NCBI GenBank assembly: GCA_019429225.1
Contig: JAHYJK010000007.1
Location: 1 to 53,820, forward strand
DNA from: Anaerolineaceae bacterium
Lineage (GTDB): Bacteria; Chloroflexota; Anaerolineae; Anaerolineales; Anaerolineaceae
Reading direction: 5' to 3'
DNA length: 53,820 nt
Made by a program: the position numbers and the translations under genes. Of this stretch, positions 41,666 to 50,467 are shown one piece after another. The first letter of the stretch is position 1; each line of letters starts with the position of its first letter. The notes below the pieces were generated by a model that did not search any database, was not told the DNA's origin, and saw nothing but the letters and a program-made list of their open reading frames with translations.

Positions 41666-43198
41666 CCCCCCAGTGCCATTATTAGCAATGATATTATCAG
41701 GTCCAATAGTATTTGGGATTGGAGATATGGTTTCGTTTTCTTCTATCACGATACCAATTGCTGCATTGCCCATTGGCGTAAATCCATCCAATTCAGTTCC
41801 AATCAAATTCCCGGTGATAACATTTCCACCACCAATAGATAATAGTTGAATCCCAACCCCATTATTGCTGATCAGATTGCCCTGACCAACCGGCCCTAAC
41901 CCCTGGTTTCGATCTCCACCAATCTGGTTGTGCGCTCCCCCTTCTACATACACTGCTTGAATATTGCGAAAGTTGACAATTTGTAACCCCATCACCTTGT
42001 TATAGTCCGAACTAATGATCAACCCAAAAATTTTATCATCCTCAATATTACTTCCATCCAGTATCACACCAGCATTACTGGCATCCAGGGTAATATGACC
42101 TTTGGTAATCCTGGGTAATTCAGAATTAATAAATATACGCATTGGATTATCTGGAGGAAAAATATTTGGGTTGAAAATAATCGTATCGTATTCCTGGGCA
42201 ACCGTTAAAGCATACCGAAATGATGCCAATCCTGAATCATTTGCATTGGATACGTATATGGTCTTACCTCGTGGTGTAAGTGACGCTGAAGTAGTTGGGG
42301 TGGAAATTACTTCACCAATTCCTACTGGTTCTTGCGATGGTTTGATCCAAATTTTAATCTGCGGCAGCATGATGATCACCACCACAGCCATGATCAAAAC
42401 ACTCGCACCGGCATACACCCAGGGCGTTTTCCAGATCGGTTTTTTCTGTTTGTTGGCTTCCACTGCTTCCACCAGCAAACGCGAGCTGGCTTTGTAAGTC
42501 GGATCTTTGGCGATGATTCCCTGTAACAGATGAATGGCCCGGTTGTATTGGCGTTTCTTGAGGTATGCCTGGGCAGTTTCATAATCTCTTAACAAGGCAG
42601 CCTTTTGCTTTGCCTGTTCCATCAGCCTTTCCACCTTTGCACGATCCTCCGGCTTTTCTACCAGATACGCCTGCCAGCGCTGGATAGCGTCCTCCCACTT
42701 TTCTGCTTTGCTGGCTGCTTCTGCCTGCGACTTCAAGGTTTTAACTTTTGATGTTTGCTGTTCAACCTTTAATAACGCCAGTTCCTTTTTTACTTCCTGG
42801 TCATCCGGTGATAGAAGCAGGTATTCCTGTGTTGCAAGAATGGCCGTATCCCAGTTCCTTTCCTGTTTTGCCTGCTCAATTTTGGATCTTAATTCTTTGA
42901 TTTGCGCCTGCTGTTTGGCCACTTGGGTTTTTTGTAATTGTTCGATTAATCTCTGATCATCTGGGTGTAGTTTCAGGGCTGCTTCTCTGGCAGTGATGGC
43001 AGCCTCCCAGTTACCCGCAGCTTCCGCCTGGTCTGCCAGGGATTGGTGTAATCTCAATTGGGCATTGGCCTGATCGCCCTGAATGGAAGCTAACCATTCC
43101 TTTGATGAGCGATCCTCTGGCGCAAGCTGGATAGCAGTCTGGATGGCACTGATTGCCTTGGGATAATTCCCCTTTGCAATCGACTGTCCCGCGTTCAA
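41621..43198 (-). pseudogene. Broken gene, segment 2: TPR-like repeats, membrane helix, beta-helix start
   Basis: 525 codons open. About eight TPR-like repeats with alternating 'A..W..AI...'-type helices (e.g. 'AAGNWEAAITAREAALKLHP'), a transmembrane helix near 262-282 ('VYAGASVLIMAVVVIIMLP'), then a right-handed beta-helix ('GKTIYVSNANDSGLASFRYA', 'GQGNLISNNGVGIQLL'). The only starts are TTG/ATT-like at 43198, without ribosome site, so it is not an independent gene: it is the middle of an ATPase-TPR-beta-helix protein. It runs out of frame at the C6 tract 41666-41671. Confidence 0.7.
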
Positions 43199-44031
43199 TC
43201 ACATCCTCAAGAATCGAATTCACATCCCCGGCTGTGATCGTACGGCTACCGGTTTTCTATCAGCGGGAGAACAGTTCATGGCACATCAGCTGGGTGAAAT
43301 AGGGATGACCGGAGGTGTAGTGCGAGATTTTCTCCACAGCAGTTGGTTCATAGGTGATGGTGCCTTCGACAGGTTTGGTGATCAGGCTTACACAATCATC
43401 TTTGGTCAGGAAACTGACCTTGCGATACAGCGCTGACTTGAAAAAGTCGGTGTAGGATGCCTGCATATTTTCCAGCTTGTTGCCGGAAGAGCCAATCGAG
43501 AAGATGAAATTCAACCCATCGATTTCCATCAAGCGCCGTAAATAGGAGATTAAAGATCGCGCCAGACTGTCCTGTATATCCGCACGGTCGAGGGTATCGA
43601 ATTCATCAAAGGTGAGTAAGAGGACTTTATTTCCGATTAAAGCACGTAATGAGGGCAGGAAATCATTGATGAATGCTTCGGGATCAGCAAAAACGCTACG
43701 ATCAATTTTGGGCAGATCCAGATTGCATTCTTTTTTGAGGGTACGACTAATTTCGCTCGCCATCCACCACAAGAAGCGATCCAGGGTGGTATTGGTGCGT
43801 CCCTGCAGGTCAAAGAACACCTGGACATAATTCTGGGGAAGGTGCCGTGGAATTTGCTTAAGCACCGAGGTCTTGCCCACCCGGCGCTGCCCGTGTAACA
43901 CCAGAATATGATTGACAAATTTCCCCGTCAGGCTGCGCTCTGTCCAGCTAAAAATATCCTCGCGACCAAAAAAACATACTGGTCTCGACCACCGGTGCTC
44001 CAGCGATATAAGGATTGAGGATATTGGTCAT
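43190..44031 (-). pseudogene. Broken gene, segment 1: STAND-like ATPase domain with frameshift and stops
   Basis: ATG 44031 starts 'MTNILNPYIAGAPVVETSMF'; a 7-A tract (43968-43974, T7 in the gene) then throws it out of frame. Removing one base gives 'FFGREDIFSWTERSL' and 'VLHGQRRVGKTSVLKQIP', the P-loop of the domain, then 'LLLTFDEFDTLD' (Walker B-like), 'FIFSIGSSGNKLENMQ' and 'SGHPYFTQLMCHELFSR'. TGA TAG follow directly (about 43257-43262), after which the same frame continues 'KTGSRTITAGDVNSILEDVI' to the junction with the TPR part, where sequence seems deleted. Several independent lesions argue for a dead gene. Confidence 0.75.
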
Positions 44032-44186
44032 GGAAGGAGGCCTTTAAGGATATTACAATGACCTTTGATTATTAAATTATTGTAGCATGTGAAAATTCTA
44101 CAAACAATTATTTAGATCACTTGTTTGAACAACCAGAAATTATTACTTTACTTATCAATATTTTTAATGGGAAGCTAAGATTTTTT

Positions 44187-44861
44187 TTAGATCTCTTCTA
44201 CATCAATCAATTTACTGATTTCACTACCAAGACCAAATGAATTTTTTCCATCACCAACTTTAATTTGTACCGTTTCATCAAATGGATTGCGACTCTGAAT
44301 CCTGATTTTGGCACCAATTATTATGCCTTGTTCACTCAAATAGCGTAATAAGTCTGATTGATTAATTTTAACCCTTCTTACAATTGCCGCCTGACCCACC
44401 GTCAAATTGGTGAGGCTCATCGTATCTGAATCCGGGAAGTTGAGGTCGCGATCTGGAATCGGGTCGCCATGCGGATCAAATTGCGGATCGCCCAGAAATA
44501 CCGACAAATGCTCTTCAAACTTATCTGAAATGACATGCTCCAGTTCTTCCGCTTCCTCATGCACCTCTTCCCAGGTGTAGTTTAAGGTCTCCACCAGAAA
44601 TTGTTCAATCAGGCGGTGACGACGTAATAATTGCAGTGCCAGGCGCTTCCCGGACTCGGTCAATTTTACCCCGCGCCATTTTTGGTATTCCACCAATGCA
44701 GGTTCCTGATTGAGCAGTTTATTCAACATGCTGGTTACGGAGGGAGGTTTTACGTTTAATGTTTCGGAAAGGACGACCGTGTTGGTTGTTTCTTCCTGTT
44801 GAGTCAGATGATAGATTGCTTTCAGGTAATCACCTTCTGATTTTGATATTTTTATGTTCAT
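44187..44861 (-). CDS. DtxR/MntR-family metalloregulator with C-terminal FeoA/SH3-like domain
   Basis: 224 residues: winged helix (about 1-65, 'SEGDYLKAIYHLTQQEETTN', 'LNVKPPSVTSMLNKL'), dimerisation and metal-binding helices (about 66-140, 'HRLIEQFLVETLNYTWEEVH', 'LEHVISDKFEEHL', 'DPHGDPIP') and a FeoA-like SH3 domain (about 150-222). Such regulators sense Fe2+ or Mn2+ and repress uptake genes. It is the last gene of the ferrous-iron unit (52 bp after the permease, own ribosome site AAGGAGAAGGA). It probably regulates the unit through the palindromes at 48225-48259. Confidence 0.92.
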   Translation of the reverse strand: MNIKISKSEGDYLKAIYHLTQQEETTNTVVLSETLNVKPPSVTSMLNKLLNQEPALVEYQKWRGVKLTESGKRLALQLLRRHRLIEQFLVETLNYTWEEVHEEAEELEHVISDKFEEHLSVFLGDPQFDPHGDPIPDRDLNFPDSDTMSLTNLTVGQAAIVRRVKINQSDLLRYLSEQGIIIGAKIRIQSRNPFDETVQIKVGDGKNSFGLGSEISKLIDVEEI

Positions 44862-44912
44862 TCCTTCTCCTTATAAAATTCAATCAAGAATCTGGTTAGT
44901 AGTTTGGGTTGC

Positions 44913-46316
44913 TTATACCCAACCAGCTAAACGTACCAAAGAAGCCACCAGGAAGGTGACAAGAAAAGCTGTTCCAAGGGTAATTACCACGCTTAATACT
45001 GCCCAACGCATACTTTTCGTTTCTTTGTAAATGGTTAAAATGGTTGTGGCACATGGGTTGTGCAGTAGCGAAAACAGCATCAGATTGACCGCGGTTAACA
45101 TCGTCCACCCATATCCATCTACCAGTAATGTGTATAGCTGGTTATAGCTGGGTGGATCGGTCATCATCCCAACCCCCATATAAACCATCATCATCGTTGG
45201 AACGACGATCTCATTGGCGGGAATGGCGATGATATAAGCCAGCAAGATCACCCCATCCAACCCCAGTAACAAACCGAATGGATTCAGAAAACTGGCGATG
45301 TGATTCGCCAGGCTAACATCCTGCACGAGAATATTGCCCAAAATCCAGATCAGTGCCCCCGCCGGCGCGGCTGTCAGAATAGCCCGCCAGAGCACAAAGA
45401 TGGTGCGATCAATCAGCGACGTATAAAGTATGCGTCCAATACTGGGTCTGCGATAGGGGGGTAATTCCAAGGTGAAGGCCGAAGCTTCGCCTTTTAGCAC
45501 AGTTCTCGAAAGAATCCACGACATCAACATGGTGAAAAAGACGCCAATCAACACCACCACCAGAACCGAACCAGCAGCGACAAACGAAGCAAAAGCTGGT
45601 GGAAAGGAAGCAGCTACGAACACGGTTGCCAGCATAATCAGGGTGGGGAAACGCCCGTTACAGGGCACAAAGTTATTGGTCAAAATAGCGATCAATCGTT
45701 CACGCGGCGAGTCAATCACCCGCGTTGAGATCACACCAGCTGCATTACAGCCAAAACCCATCGCCATCGAGAGTGCCTGTTTGCCATGCGCGCCAGCTTT
45801 TTTGAACAACCAGTCCAGATTGAACGCCACCCTGGGTAAATATCCCAGATCCTCCAGAATCGTAAAGATCGGAAAAAAGATCGCCATCGGTGGCAACATG
45901 ACACTGATGACCCAGGCCAATCCGCGATAGACACCATGCCAGAGAAAGCCGGTAATCCACCAGGGAATGCCTATTGAGGTAAATAAGTTGGCAGCCTGTT
46001 CTTCAATCCAGAACAATCCGGTTGCTAAAAGTTGCGAGGGAACATTTGCCCCTACGATGGTAAGCCAAAAAATGGCCGCCAGAATGAATAACATGATCGG
46101 TAAACCAAAAATAGGAGAGGTTACCAGGCGATCAATACGTTGGTCCAGATCCCATTTTTGTTTTTTGTCCTGCTGCACCGCACGATCCGTAATGCGTTGT
46201 GCTTCAGCATACATGGATTGCACAATTTCATCACGAAAACCACTACCTAATTGGGGGCGCAAGGCATCCGCTTTGAGAAGAATATCCTGTGGGGTTATTT
46301 CTTTGTTGGTTGTCAT
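44913..46316 (-). CDS. feoB: Ferrous iron transport protein B, membrane permease part (split FeoB)
   Basis: 467 residues, about ten transmembrane helices. Two Gate-type segments are evident: 'MGFGCNAAGVISTRVI' with 'NNFVPCNGRFPTLIML', and 'AIPANEIVVPTMMMVYMG', the core of FeoB's channel region. There is no G domain; that is encoded by the separate gene 12 bp upstream. The first 70 residues (about 1-55) are a soluble helical region ('TTNKEITPQDILLKADALRP') that replaces the usual link to the G domain. Together the two genes replace a single FeoB. Confidence 0.92.
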   Translation of the reverse strand: MTTNKEITPQDILLKADALRPQLGSGFRDEIVQSMYAEAQRITDRAVQQDKKQKWDLDQRIDRLVTSPIFGLPIMLFILAAIFWLTIVGANVPSQLLATGLFWIEEQAANLFTSIGIPWWITGFLWHGVYRGLAWVISVMLPPMAIFFPIFTILEDLGYLPRVAFNLDWLFKKAGAHGKQALSMAMGFGCNAAGVISTRVIDSPRERLIAILTNNFVPCNGRFPTLIMLATVFVAASFPPAFASFVAAGSVLVVVLIGVFFTMLMSWILSRTVLKGEASAFTLELPPYRRPSIGRILYTSLIDRTIFVLWRAILTAAPAGALIWILGNILVQDVSLANHIASFLNPFGLLLGLDGVILLAYIIAIPANEIVVPTMMMVYMGVGMMTDPPSYNQLYTLLVDGYGWTMLTAVNLMLFSLLHNPCATTILTIYKETKSMRWAVLSVVITLGTAFLVTFLVASLVRLAGWV

Positions 46317-46328
46317 GGTTGTTCTCCT

Positions 46329-47156
46329 CTACTGACGGCCTTCTACCGCCATCCTGCTGCTGAATTGCACATCACTGCGGCGCTGGCTGTTGACCAGATC
46401 ATTGATTTCTCCGCTTTGGATGGCTTCCTTCACCCGTACATCTCCATCCAACAATCGAATCGCCAACCAGCGCGCGTTTGGTACGCCTGGGAACAATTTT
46501 TTAATTTCCTCAGATAGACTATTCACCGCTGATTGGAACTGCGCACTCCCTTTGACGCGCAAAGGTTTGGTGGCAATCTCGCCACTAATCACACTGGCAA
46601 TGGTGCTTAATAAGGTTTGCACCCCTTCTCCATTGCGGGCAATGATCGGAATAGCCGGCACACCCAGATCACGTGCCAGAGAACGCGTGTCGACTTGGAT
46701 CCCTTTGCGTTTGGCTTCATCCATCAAATTTACGGCGACCACCACTTTCTCGGTGATTTCCAGCACCTGCAGCACCAGATTGAGGTTGCGTTCCAGGGCA
46801 GTGGCATCGGTGACAACCACGGTGCAATCGGGTTGCCCAAACAGAATGAAATTACGGGCTACTTCTTCGTCCTGCGAGGCAGAAAGAAGCGAATACGTAC
46901 CTGGTAGATCGATCAGTTTATAGCGCACATTCTGAAACACATAACCGCCTTCCGCACGGGTGACCGTTTTTCCCGGCCAGTTACCGGTATGTTGATTTAA
47001 GCCCGTTAATGTATTGAATAAGGTAGATTTTCCTGTATTCGGGTTACCGGCTAAGGCAACAATCCGGTCAAATTTATCCAGTTTCAAACCCATTTGCTCC
47101 AGCTGTGCCGTCATCGGACAGCCTTCGCATCCACTGGTGTTATGAATTGTCATCAT
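46329..47156 (-). CDS. feoB: Ferrous iron transport protein B, GTPase part (split FeoB)
   Basis: 275 residues. N-terminal Cys motif GCEGCP, then the G domain: P-loop GNPNTGKST (about 38-46), switch I 'NWPGKTVTRAEGG', G3 'IDLPGTYSLLSAS', G4 'NLMDEAKRKG', then a helical GDI-like region to about 265. ATG codons at 47156 and 47153 follow AGGAGGT; 47153 has the better spacing. GTP binding here drives or gates the permease encoded 12 bp downstream. A separate GTPase subunit is uncommon; FeoB is normally one chain. Confidence 0.93.
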   Translation of the reverse strand: MMTIHNTSGCEGCPMTAQLEQMGLKLDKFDRIVALAGNPNTGKSTLFNTLTGLNQHTGNWPGKTVTRAEGGYVFQNVRYKLIDLPGTYSLLSASQDEEVARNFILFGQPDCTVVVTDATALERNLNLVLQVLEITEKVVVAVNLMDEAKRKGIQVDTRSLARDLGVPAIPIIARNGEGVQTLLSTIASVISGEIATKPLRVKGSAQFQSAVNSLSEEIKKLFPGVPNARWLAIRLLDGDVRVKEAIQSGEINDLVNSQRRSDVQFSSRMAVEGRQ

Positions 47157-47165
47157 TTACCTCCT

Positions 47166-48197
47166 CTACGATGTTACCTGCATGGGTGTAACCCATATGT
47201 CCTCTGCCTGATCACTGCGCAGGGCGATTAAAGTTCCGCGCACCCGATAGGCTCGTGGATCTCCAAATGAATTATCCAATTCCGGATAGATTTTTGTACC
47301 GGGCGTTAATCCCAAATCCAGGAAACGCCGGCGCGTAAACCCCTGACAACTTTCATCCAAGCGTACAATTTCAGCTTCCATTTCGGTGGGAAGTTGACTT
47401 AAAGGAATTGCATCTCTTTGCACCATTTCTTCTTTGGATAGTGGCAGCACATACACGTTGGCTGCTACGGCGGGCGCCAGGTTAAATTCCTGCTCCCCAT
47501 CTGTCAGGATCACCCGCTTCTGGTTTTTTTCTAAAATACGTACCAGCTGACCAGGTTTCAACCCGGCAGCCATAATCTGTGCGAAGGCTATTGCTGGCTC
47601 ATCCTCCAGGTGGACAATTTTTCCCAACACCCCTTCTTCCCACTCATTCACCTGAATGCCCTTTTCATGTGGGTAAAAAGTGCCTGCAGCTGTAGGAATC
47701 GGGTCTCCATGTGGATCGGAGAGCGGATAACCTAAGGAGGCATCCAGCTCATCAATTTCCTTTTGGGTCATGCCATGCTGGCGGCGTTTTGCCTGATCGT
47801 GAACCTGATCCAGCGGCATACGCGCTTCGTCCAGCAAATAGCGTTCCCATAAACGATGGGCACGGATGATTTGTAAAGCCAACCGCTCACCATCGTCACT
47901 GAGGTGCACATGATTCTTTTGGGTGGTGATCAAGCCCTGTTCGGTCATTTGCTCGATCAGCTCAAAAGCACTTTTCGAACTGATTTTCAGCTTGCCTGAT
48001 AGCGCATCCACACCAACTGTGTGACCCTGCTGCTCCTGATCAAAAATGTACTTCAGCGCATCTTCTAAGAGTACACGTTTGTTGGCGATTTTATAGCGCT
48101 GCCAGCGATCTTTCAATCCATATTGCGGGAAAAATACCAGCACCAATAACAGAAGAAAAATCAGAAAAAACAAAATCCATGAAAAATTCTCAAACAT
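47166..48197 (-). CDS. Membrane-anchored DtxR-like protein with two FeoA/SH3-like domains
   Basis: 343 residues. An N-terminal transmembrane helix (about 6-25) is followed by a DtxR-like winged helix (about 40-105, 'SGKLKISSKSAFELIEQM'), dimerisation helices with 'RAHRLWERYLLDEARMPLDQVH' (quoted in part: HRLWERYLLDEARMPLDQV) and 'SDPHGDPIP', and then two FeoA-like segments: 'GLKPGQLVRILEKNQKRV' (about 215-270) and 'DLGLTPGTKIYPELDNSFG' (about 290-340). It leads the ferrous-iron unit, 9 bp before the FeoB GTPase gene. The FeoA part may serve FeoB, as no separate feoA exists; a DNA-binding role at the membrane is possible. No clear ribosome site. Confidence 0.85.
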   Translation of the reverse strand: MFENFSWILFFLIFLLLLVLVFFPQYGLKDRWQRYKIANKRVLLEDALKYIFDQEQQGHTVGVDALSGKLKISSKSAFELIEQMTEQGLITTQKNHVHLSDDGERLALQIIRAHRLWERYLLDEARMPLDQVHDQAKRRQHGMTQKEIDELDASLGYPLSDPHGDPIPTAAGTFYPHEKGIQVNEWEEGVLGKIVHLEDEPAIAFAQIMAAGLKPGQLVRILEKNQKRVILTDGEQEFNLAPAVAANVYVLPLSKEEMVQRDAIPLSQLPTEMEAEIVRLDESCQGFTRRRFLDLGLTPGTKIYPELDNSFGDPRAYRVRGTLIALRSDQAEDIWVTPMQVTS

Positions 48198-48224
48198 AGT
48201 ATATTTAACCTTGTATAAATTATT

Positions 48225-48259
48225 ATTTAGACTTATCTAAATTATAATCAAGATTATAA
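48225..48259. promoter_or_regulatory. Two tandem palindromes in the promoter of the ferrous-iron unit
   Basis: ATTTAGA-CTTA-TCTAAAT (48225-48242) and TTATAATC-AA-GATTATAA (48242-48259) are two perfect 18-bp inverted repeats end to end, 28-62 bp upstream of the first gene. On the minus strand a TATAAT lies inside them, with TTGCAA (48263-48268) 16 bp before it. Fits operators for a DtxR-family repressor. Confidence 0.65.
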
Positions 48260-48320
48260 GTTTTGCAAGGGTTAATTGAAATCAGTTACACAGATTTCTA
48301 AAGTGTTTTTTGAATTAAGA

Positions 48321-49124
48321 TTAATGAAGTACATTGAGAAAATTTTCTTTGGTTAATATTGCTAAGTTAAAGGAAGATTCAACGAATGGTTTAATATCAT
48401 CCAAAACCACTGACCAATTCATTTGATGGATACGATCCTTAACCAATTGACACCAATTTTCTTCCTCTACAACTCCCCCTGTCCAATTTGTTTGCAATAA
48501 TGCATTGTTAAGCAATTCCAAATTTGGTTCTGGCCAATTTGGGTCACTTAGATACCAAAATAAATCATAAATATCCCGGCCTTTTAAGTATGGTCTCTGC
48601 AAAATTGCGTGAATTTTTCGAGATAATAAAGAGGATTTGTCGTGGTGATGAAGTAGAAGAAGAACAAATTTACGAATAACGCTTGTTTCCAGCACAGCCC
48701 CAGCTGGTGGATTTGTATCGACTTCTAACTTAATTGCGATTACTTCGTTAGGTTGCGAAGATAAACCCAACTCGTACAATAAACCTGGAAACCGAATGAA
48801 GGCGCTGTTTACAATTTTTGAATCCTGAACGCGAATAGTGATTTGGTAATTTTCTTTCGTTAATATCGATTGAATGGAGCGTAAATATTCACGGAAGTGA
48901 TAATTTGCTTTATCGCCTTCCAGGGTAAAATCCAAATCCTCTGAAAATCGTCCATGCGAAAAGAGAAACCGCAAGGCTGTTCCCTCATGAAAAGCGAGTG
49001 GAATCATTGCCCCAGATTGTTGTAAATCAGAGAGAATTCTTGCCTGAAGATACTCTCGTATTAGATTTCGTGCTTCTAATGGAGTGTTTGCTTTTTGTAC
49101 TTGTTCACGTAAGAAATCTTTCAT
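48321..49124 (-). CDS. abiEii: AbiEii-family nucleotidyltransferase toxin
   Basis: 267 residues. The nucleotidyltransferase motif is visible in 'EGTALRFLFSHGRFSEDLDF' (about 48-67), with the second acidic strand in 'VIAIKLEVDTNPP' and the conserved 'SRKIHAILQRPYLKGRDIYDL' (quoted in part: ILQRPYLKGRDIYDLFW). AbiEii toxins transfer nucleotides to cellular RNA and stop growth, e.g. during phage infection. The start overlaps the antitoxin stop by 4 bp, the usual AbiE layout. Confidence 0.88.
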   Translation of the reverse strand: MKDFLREQVQKANTPLEARNLIREYLQARILSDLQQSGAMIPLAFHEGTALRFLFSHGRFSEDLDFTLEGDKANYHFREYLRSIQSILTKENYQITIRVQDSKIVNSAFIRFPGLLYELGLSSQPNEVIAIKLEVDTNPPAGAVLETSVIRKFVLLLLHHHDKSSLLSRKIHAILQRPYLKGRDIYDLFWYLSDPNWPEPNLELLNNALLQTNWTGGVVEEENWCQLVKDRIHQMNWSVVLDDIKPFVESSFNLAILTKENFLNVLH

Positions 49125-49759
49125 AATTCCTCATATTGCTGATATTCTTGTTTTACAAACATTTCAATAACCTTGACAGCCTTTTCCATTTTAGGTTTGT
49201 TGAAAAATGATGATTGCTTCCATAATTCCTGTATATCAAGTTGCTCAAGATTCTGTAAGCGCAATTCCGCAATATATTCCGGTTTTTCTCCACCAGGTTG
49301 CAGATAAATTAAATCCAAAATCGCTTTTTCCGGAATCGCCACAAATGCCTGTTGCCCCCCTACATCTACCCATCGATATCCTCGAAAATATTCTTTGAGG
49401 ATATGTCTGAATTCAAAATTGCCTAGGGGAGTTTGAAACCTATCTGTTCGTCCAGTGGTAACACTGATGGTCGATTGGACAATATCCGGGATCATGCCAT
49501 AAAAAGACAATGCAGATTGCAGACTGACATAGGAAGCAGTTTGTAAACGATTAGCAACCAGAAACGGGTGGGGGTTCTGCTTTTGATGCGGGGCAGCCAG
49601 CGTGTAAACGCCACGCCTTAGCTGATGAATTTTCCCAGCCTTAACCCAGCGACTGAGTTGCATGCGCAGATACTCTGGTTTGACATCACCGGCTAAGAGC
49701 AAAGAACTCTCGAAAATAGGCTCATTACCGACAAGTTTTAATAACTGATCAAATTTCAT
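49121..49759 (-). CDS. abiEi: AbiEi-family antitoxin/transcriptional repressor
   Basis: 212 residues: an N-terminal winged helix (about 1-60, 'YLRMQLSRWVKAGKIHQLRRGVYTL', key RRGVYTL) and the AbiEi C-terminal domain with 'NRLQTASYVSLQSALSFYGMIP' (quoted in part: ASYVSLQSALSFYG) and 'AIPEKAILDLIYL'. AbiEi represses its own operon by binding inverted repeats and neutralises the toxin without direct contact (type IV). A matching palindrome lies in the promoter (49769-49784). Confidence 0.88.
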   Translation of the reverse strand: MKFDQLLKLVGNEPIFESSLLLAGDVKPEYLRMQLSRWVKAGKIHQLRRGVYTLAAPHQKQNPHPFLVANRLQTASYVSLQSALSFYGMIPDIVQSTISVTTGRTDRFQTPLGNFEFRHILKEYFRGYRWVDVGGQQAFVAIPEKAILDLIYLQPGGEKPEYIAELRLQNLEQLDIQELWKQSSFFNKPKMEKAVKVIEMFVKQEYQQYEEL

Positions 49760-49762
49760 ATC

Positions 49763-49784
49763 ATTATATTATCAAAAATGATAA
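49763..49784 (-). promoter_or_regulatory. Promoter and operator of the AbiE pair
   Basis: TTATCA-AAAA-TGATAA (49769-49784) is a perfect 6-bp inverted repeat; on the minus strand it runs into GATAAT and TATAAT (49763-49768), only 3-8 nt before ATG 49759. The short distance suggests a leaderless or near-leaderless message repressed by AbiEi. Confidence 0.6.
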
Positions 49785-49827
49785 CTTATTGCAATAGAAA
49801 TTAAATCTTTAGATTAACATCCAGGTT

Positions 49828-50157
49828 CTATTCTAAAATCCTCTCAATTTTTTTCTTTAGATCCGGGATATCAACTTGAATAGTTTGCCAAACCAATTCA
49901 ATATCGATTTCGTTGTAATCATGGATTAAACGATTCCTCATTCCTCTCATTCGATGCCATGCAATTTCTTGGTGAGCTTCTTGAAATGATGGGTCTATTT
50001 TGGCCGAAGCTTCTCCGATAATTTCGATTCTTCGGATAACTGCATCTTGACACATGAAATCTGTAGTGAATTTGGTTAAATCCATTCCTTCTATAAATAG
50101 TTGGATCCTGTCACAGGCGATTTTTATGTCAAAAAGGTAGCTATTTGTTTTATCCAT
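49828..50157 (-). CDS. hepT: HepT-like HEPN ribonuclease toxin
   Basis: 109 residues from ATG 50157, which lies inside the end of the antitoxin gene (8-bp overlap). All-helical HEPN domain; the active-site motif RX4HXY is present as RNRLIHDY (about 77-84), preceded by 'RIEIIGEASAKI'. The HepT/MntA family forms a type VII toxin-antitoxin pair in which the antitoxin AMPylates the toxin at this motif's tyrosine. Confidence 0.9.
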   Translation of the reverse strand: MDKTNSYLFDIKIACDRIQLFIEGMDLTKFTTDFMCQDAVIRRIEIIGEASAKIDPSFQEAHQEIAWHRMRGMRNRLIHDYNEIDIELVWQTIQVDIPDLKKKIERILE

Positions 50158-50461
50158 ATAAAATAACCGCACTATCAAGAATATTTTGTCGTTTATAAGG
50201 ATTCTGGCTACTTTCAATTGTTTTTCTCGTGATTAAATCAACAGGTCTTTGAAAAATTTCCTCAATCTCTTTTTGCATTTCTTCCATATCGACCAATGTG
50301 CGATGAAAGTCAGGATGATATTCCACCAAAAGGTCAATATCACTTTCTTCATTAAAATCATCCCGGATGGCTGAGCCAAATATTTCCAGCCGGGTAATTC
50401 TCCAGCGTTGGCAAAATTCCTGCAATTCTTTTTGTGAATAATCTATATTCCGTAATACCAT
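50150..50461 (-). CDS. mntA: MntA-like nucleotidyltransferase antitoxin
   Basis: 103 residues with the minimal nucleotidyltransferase signature GSAIRDDFNEESDIDLLV (GSx10DxD, about 29-46) and a third acidic strand 'RPVDLITRK'. It should AMPylate and silence the HepT toxin whose gene overlaps its 3' end. There is no Shine-Dalgarno; TATAAT lies exactly 6 nt before the ATG. Confidence 0.9.
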   Translation of the reverse strand: MVLRNIDYSQKELQEFCQRWRITRLEIFGSAIRDDFNEESDIDLLVEYHPDFHRTLVDMEEMQKEIEEIFQRPVDLITRKTIESSQNPYKRQNILDSAVILYG

Positions 50462-50467
50462 ATCAAT

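Noticed and set aside
43255-43264. TGA TAG inside the ATPase frame as a possible recoding site
   Set aside because: A TAG follows directly, no hairpin of the right kind is seen, and the same gene has two frameshifts, so a decayed gene is the simpler reading.
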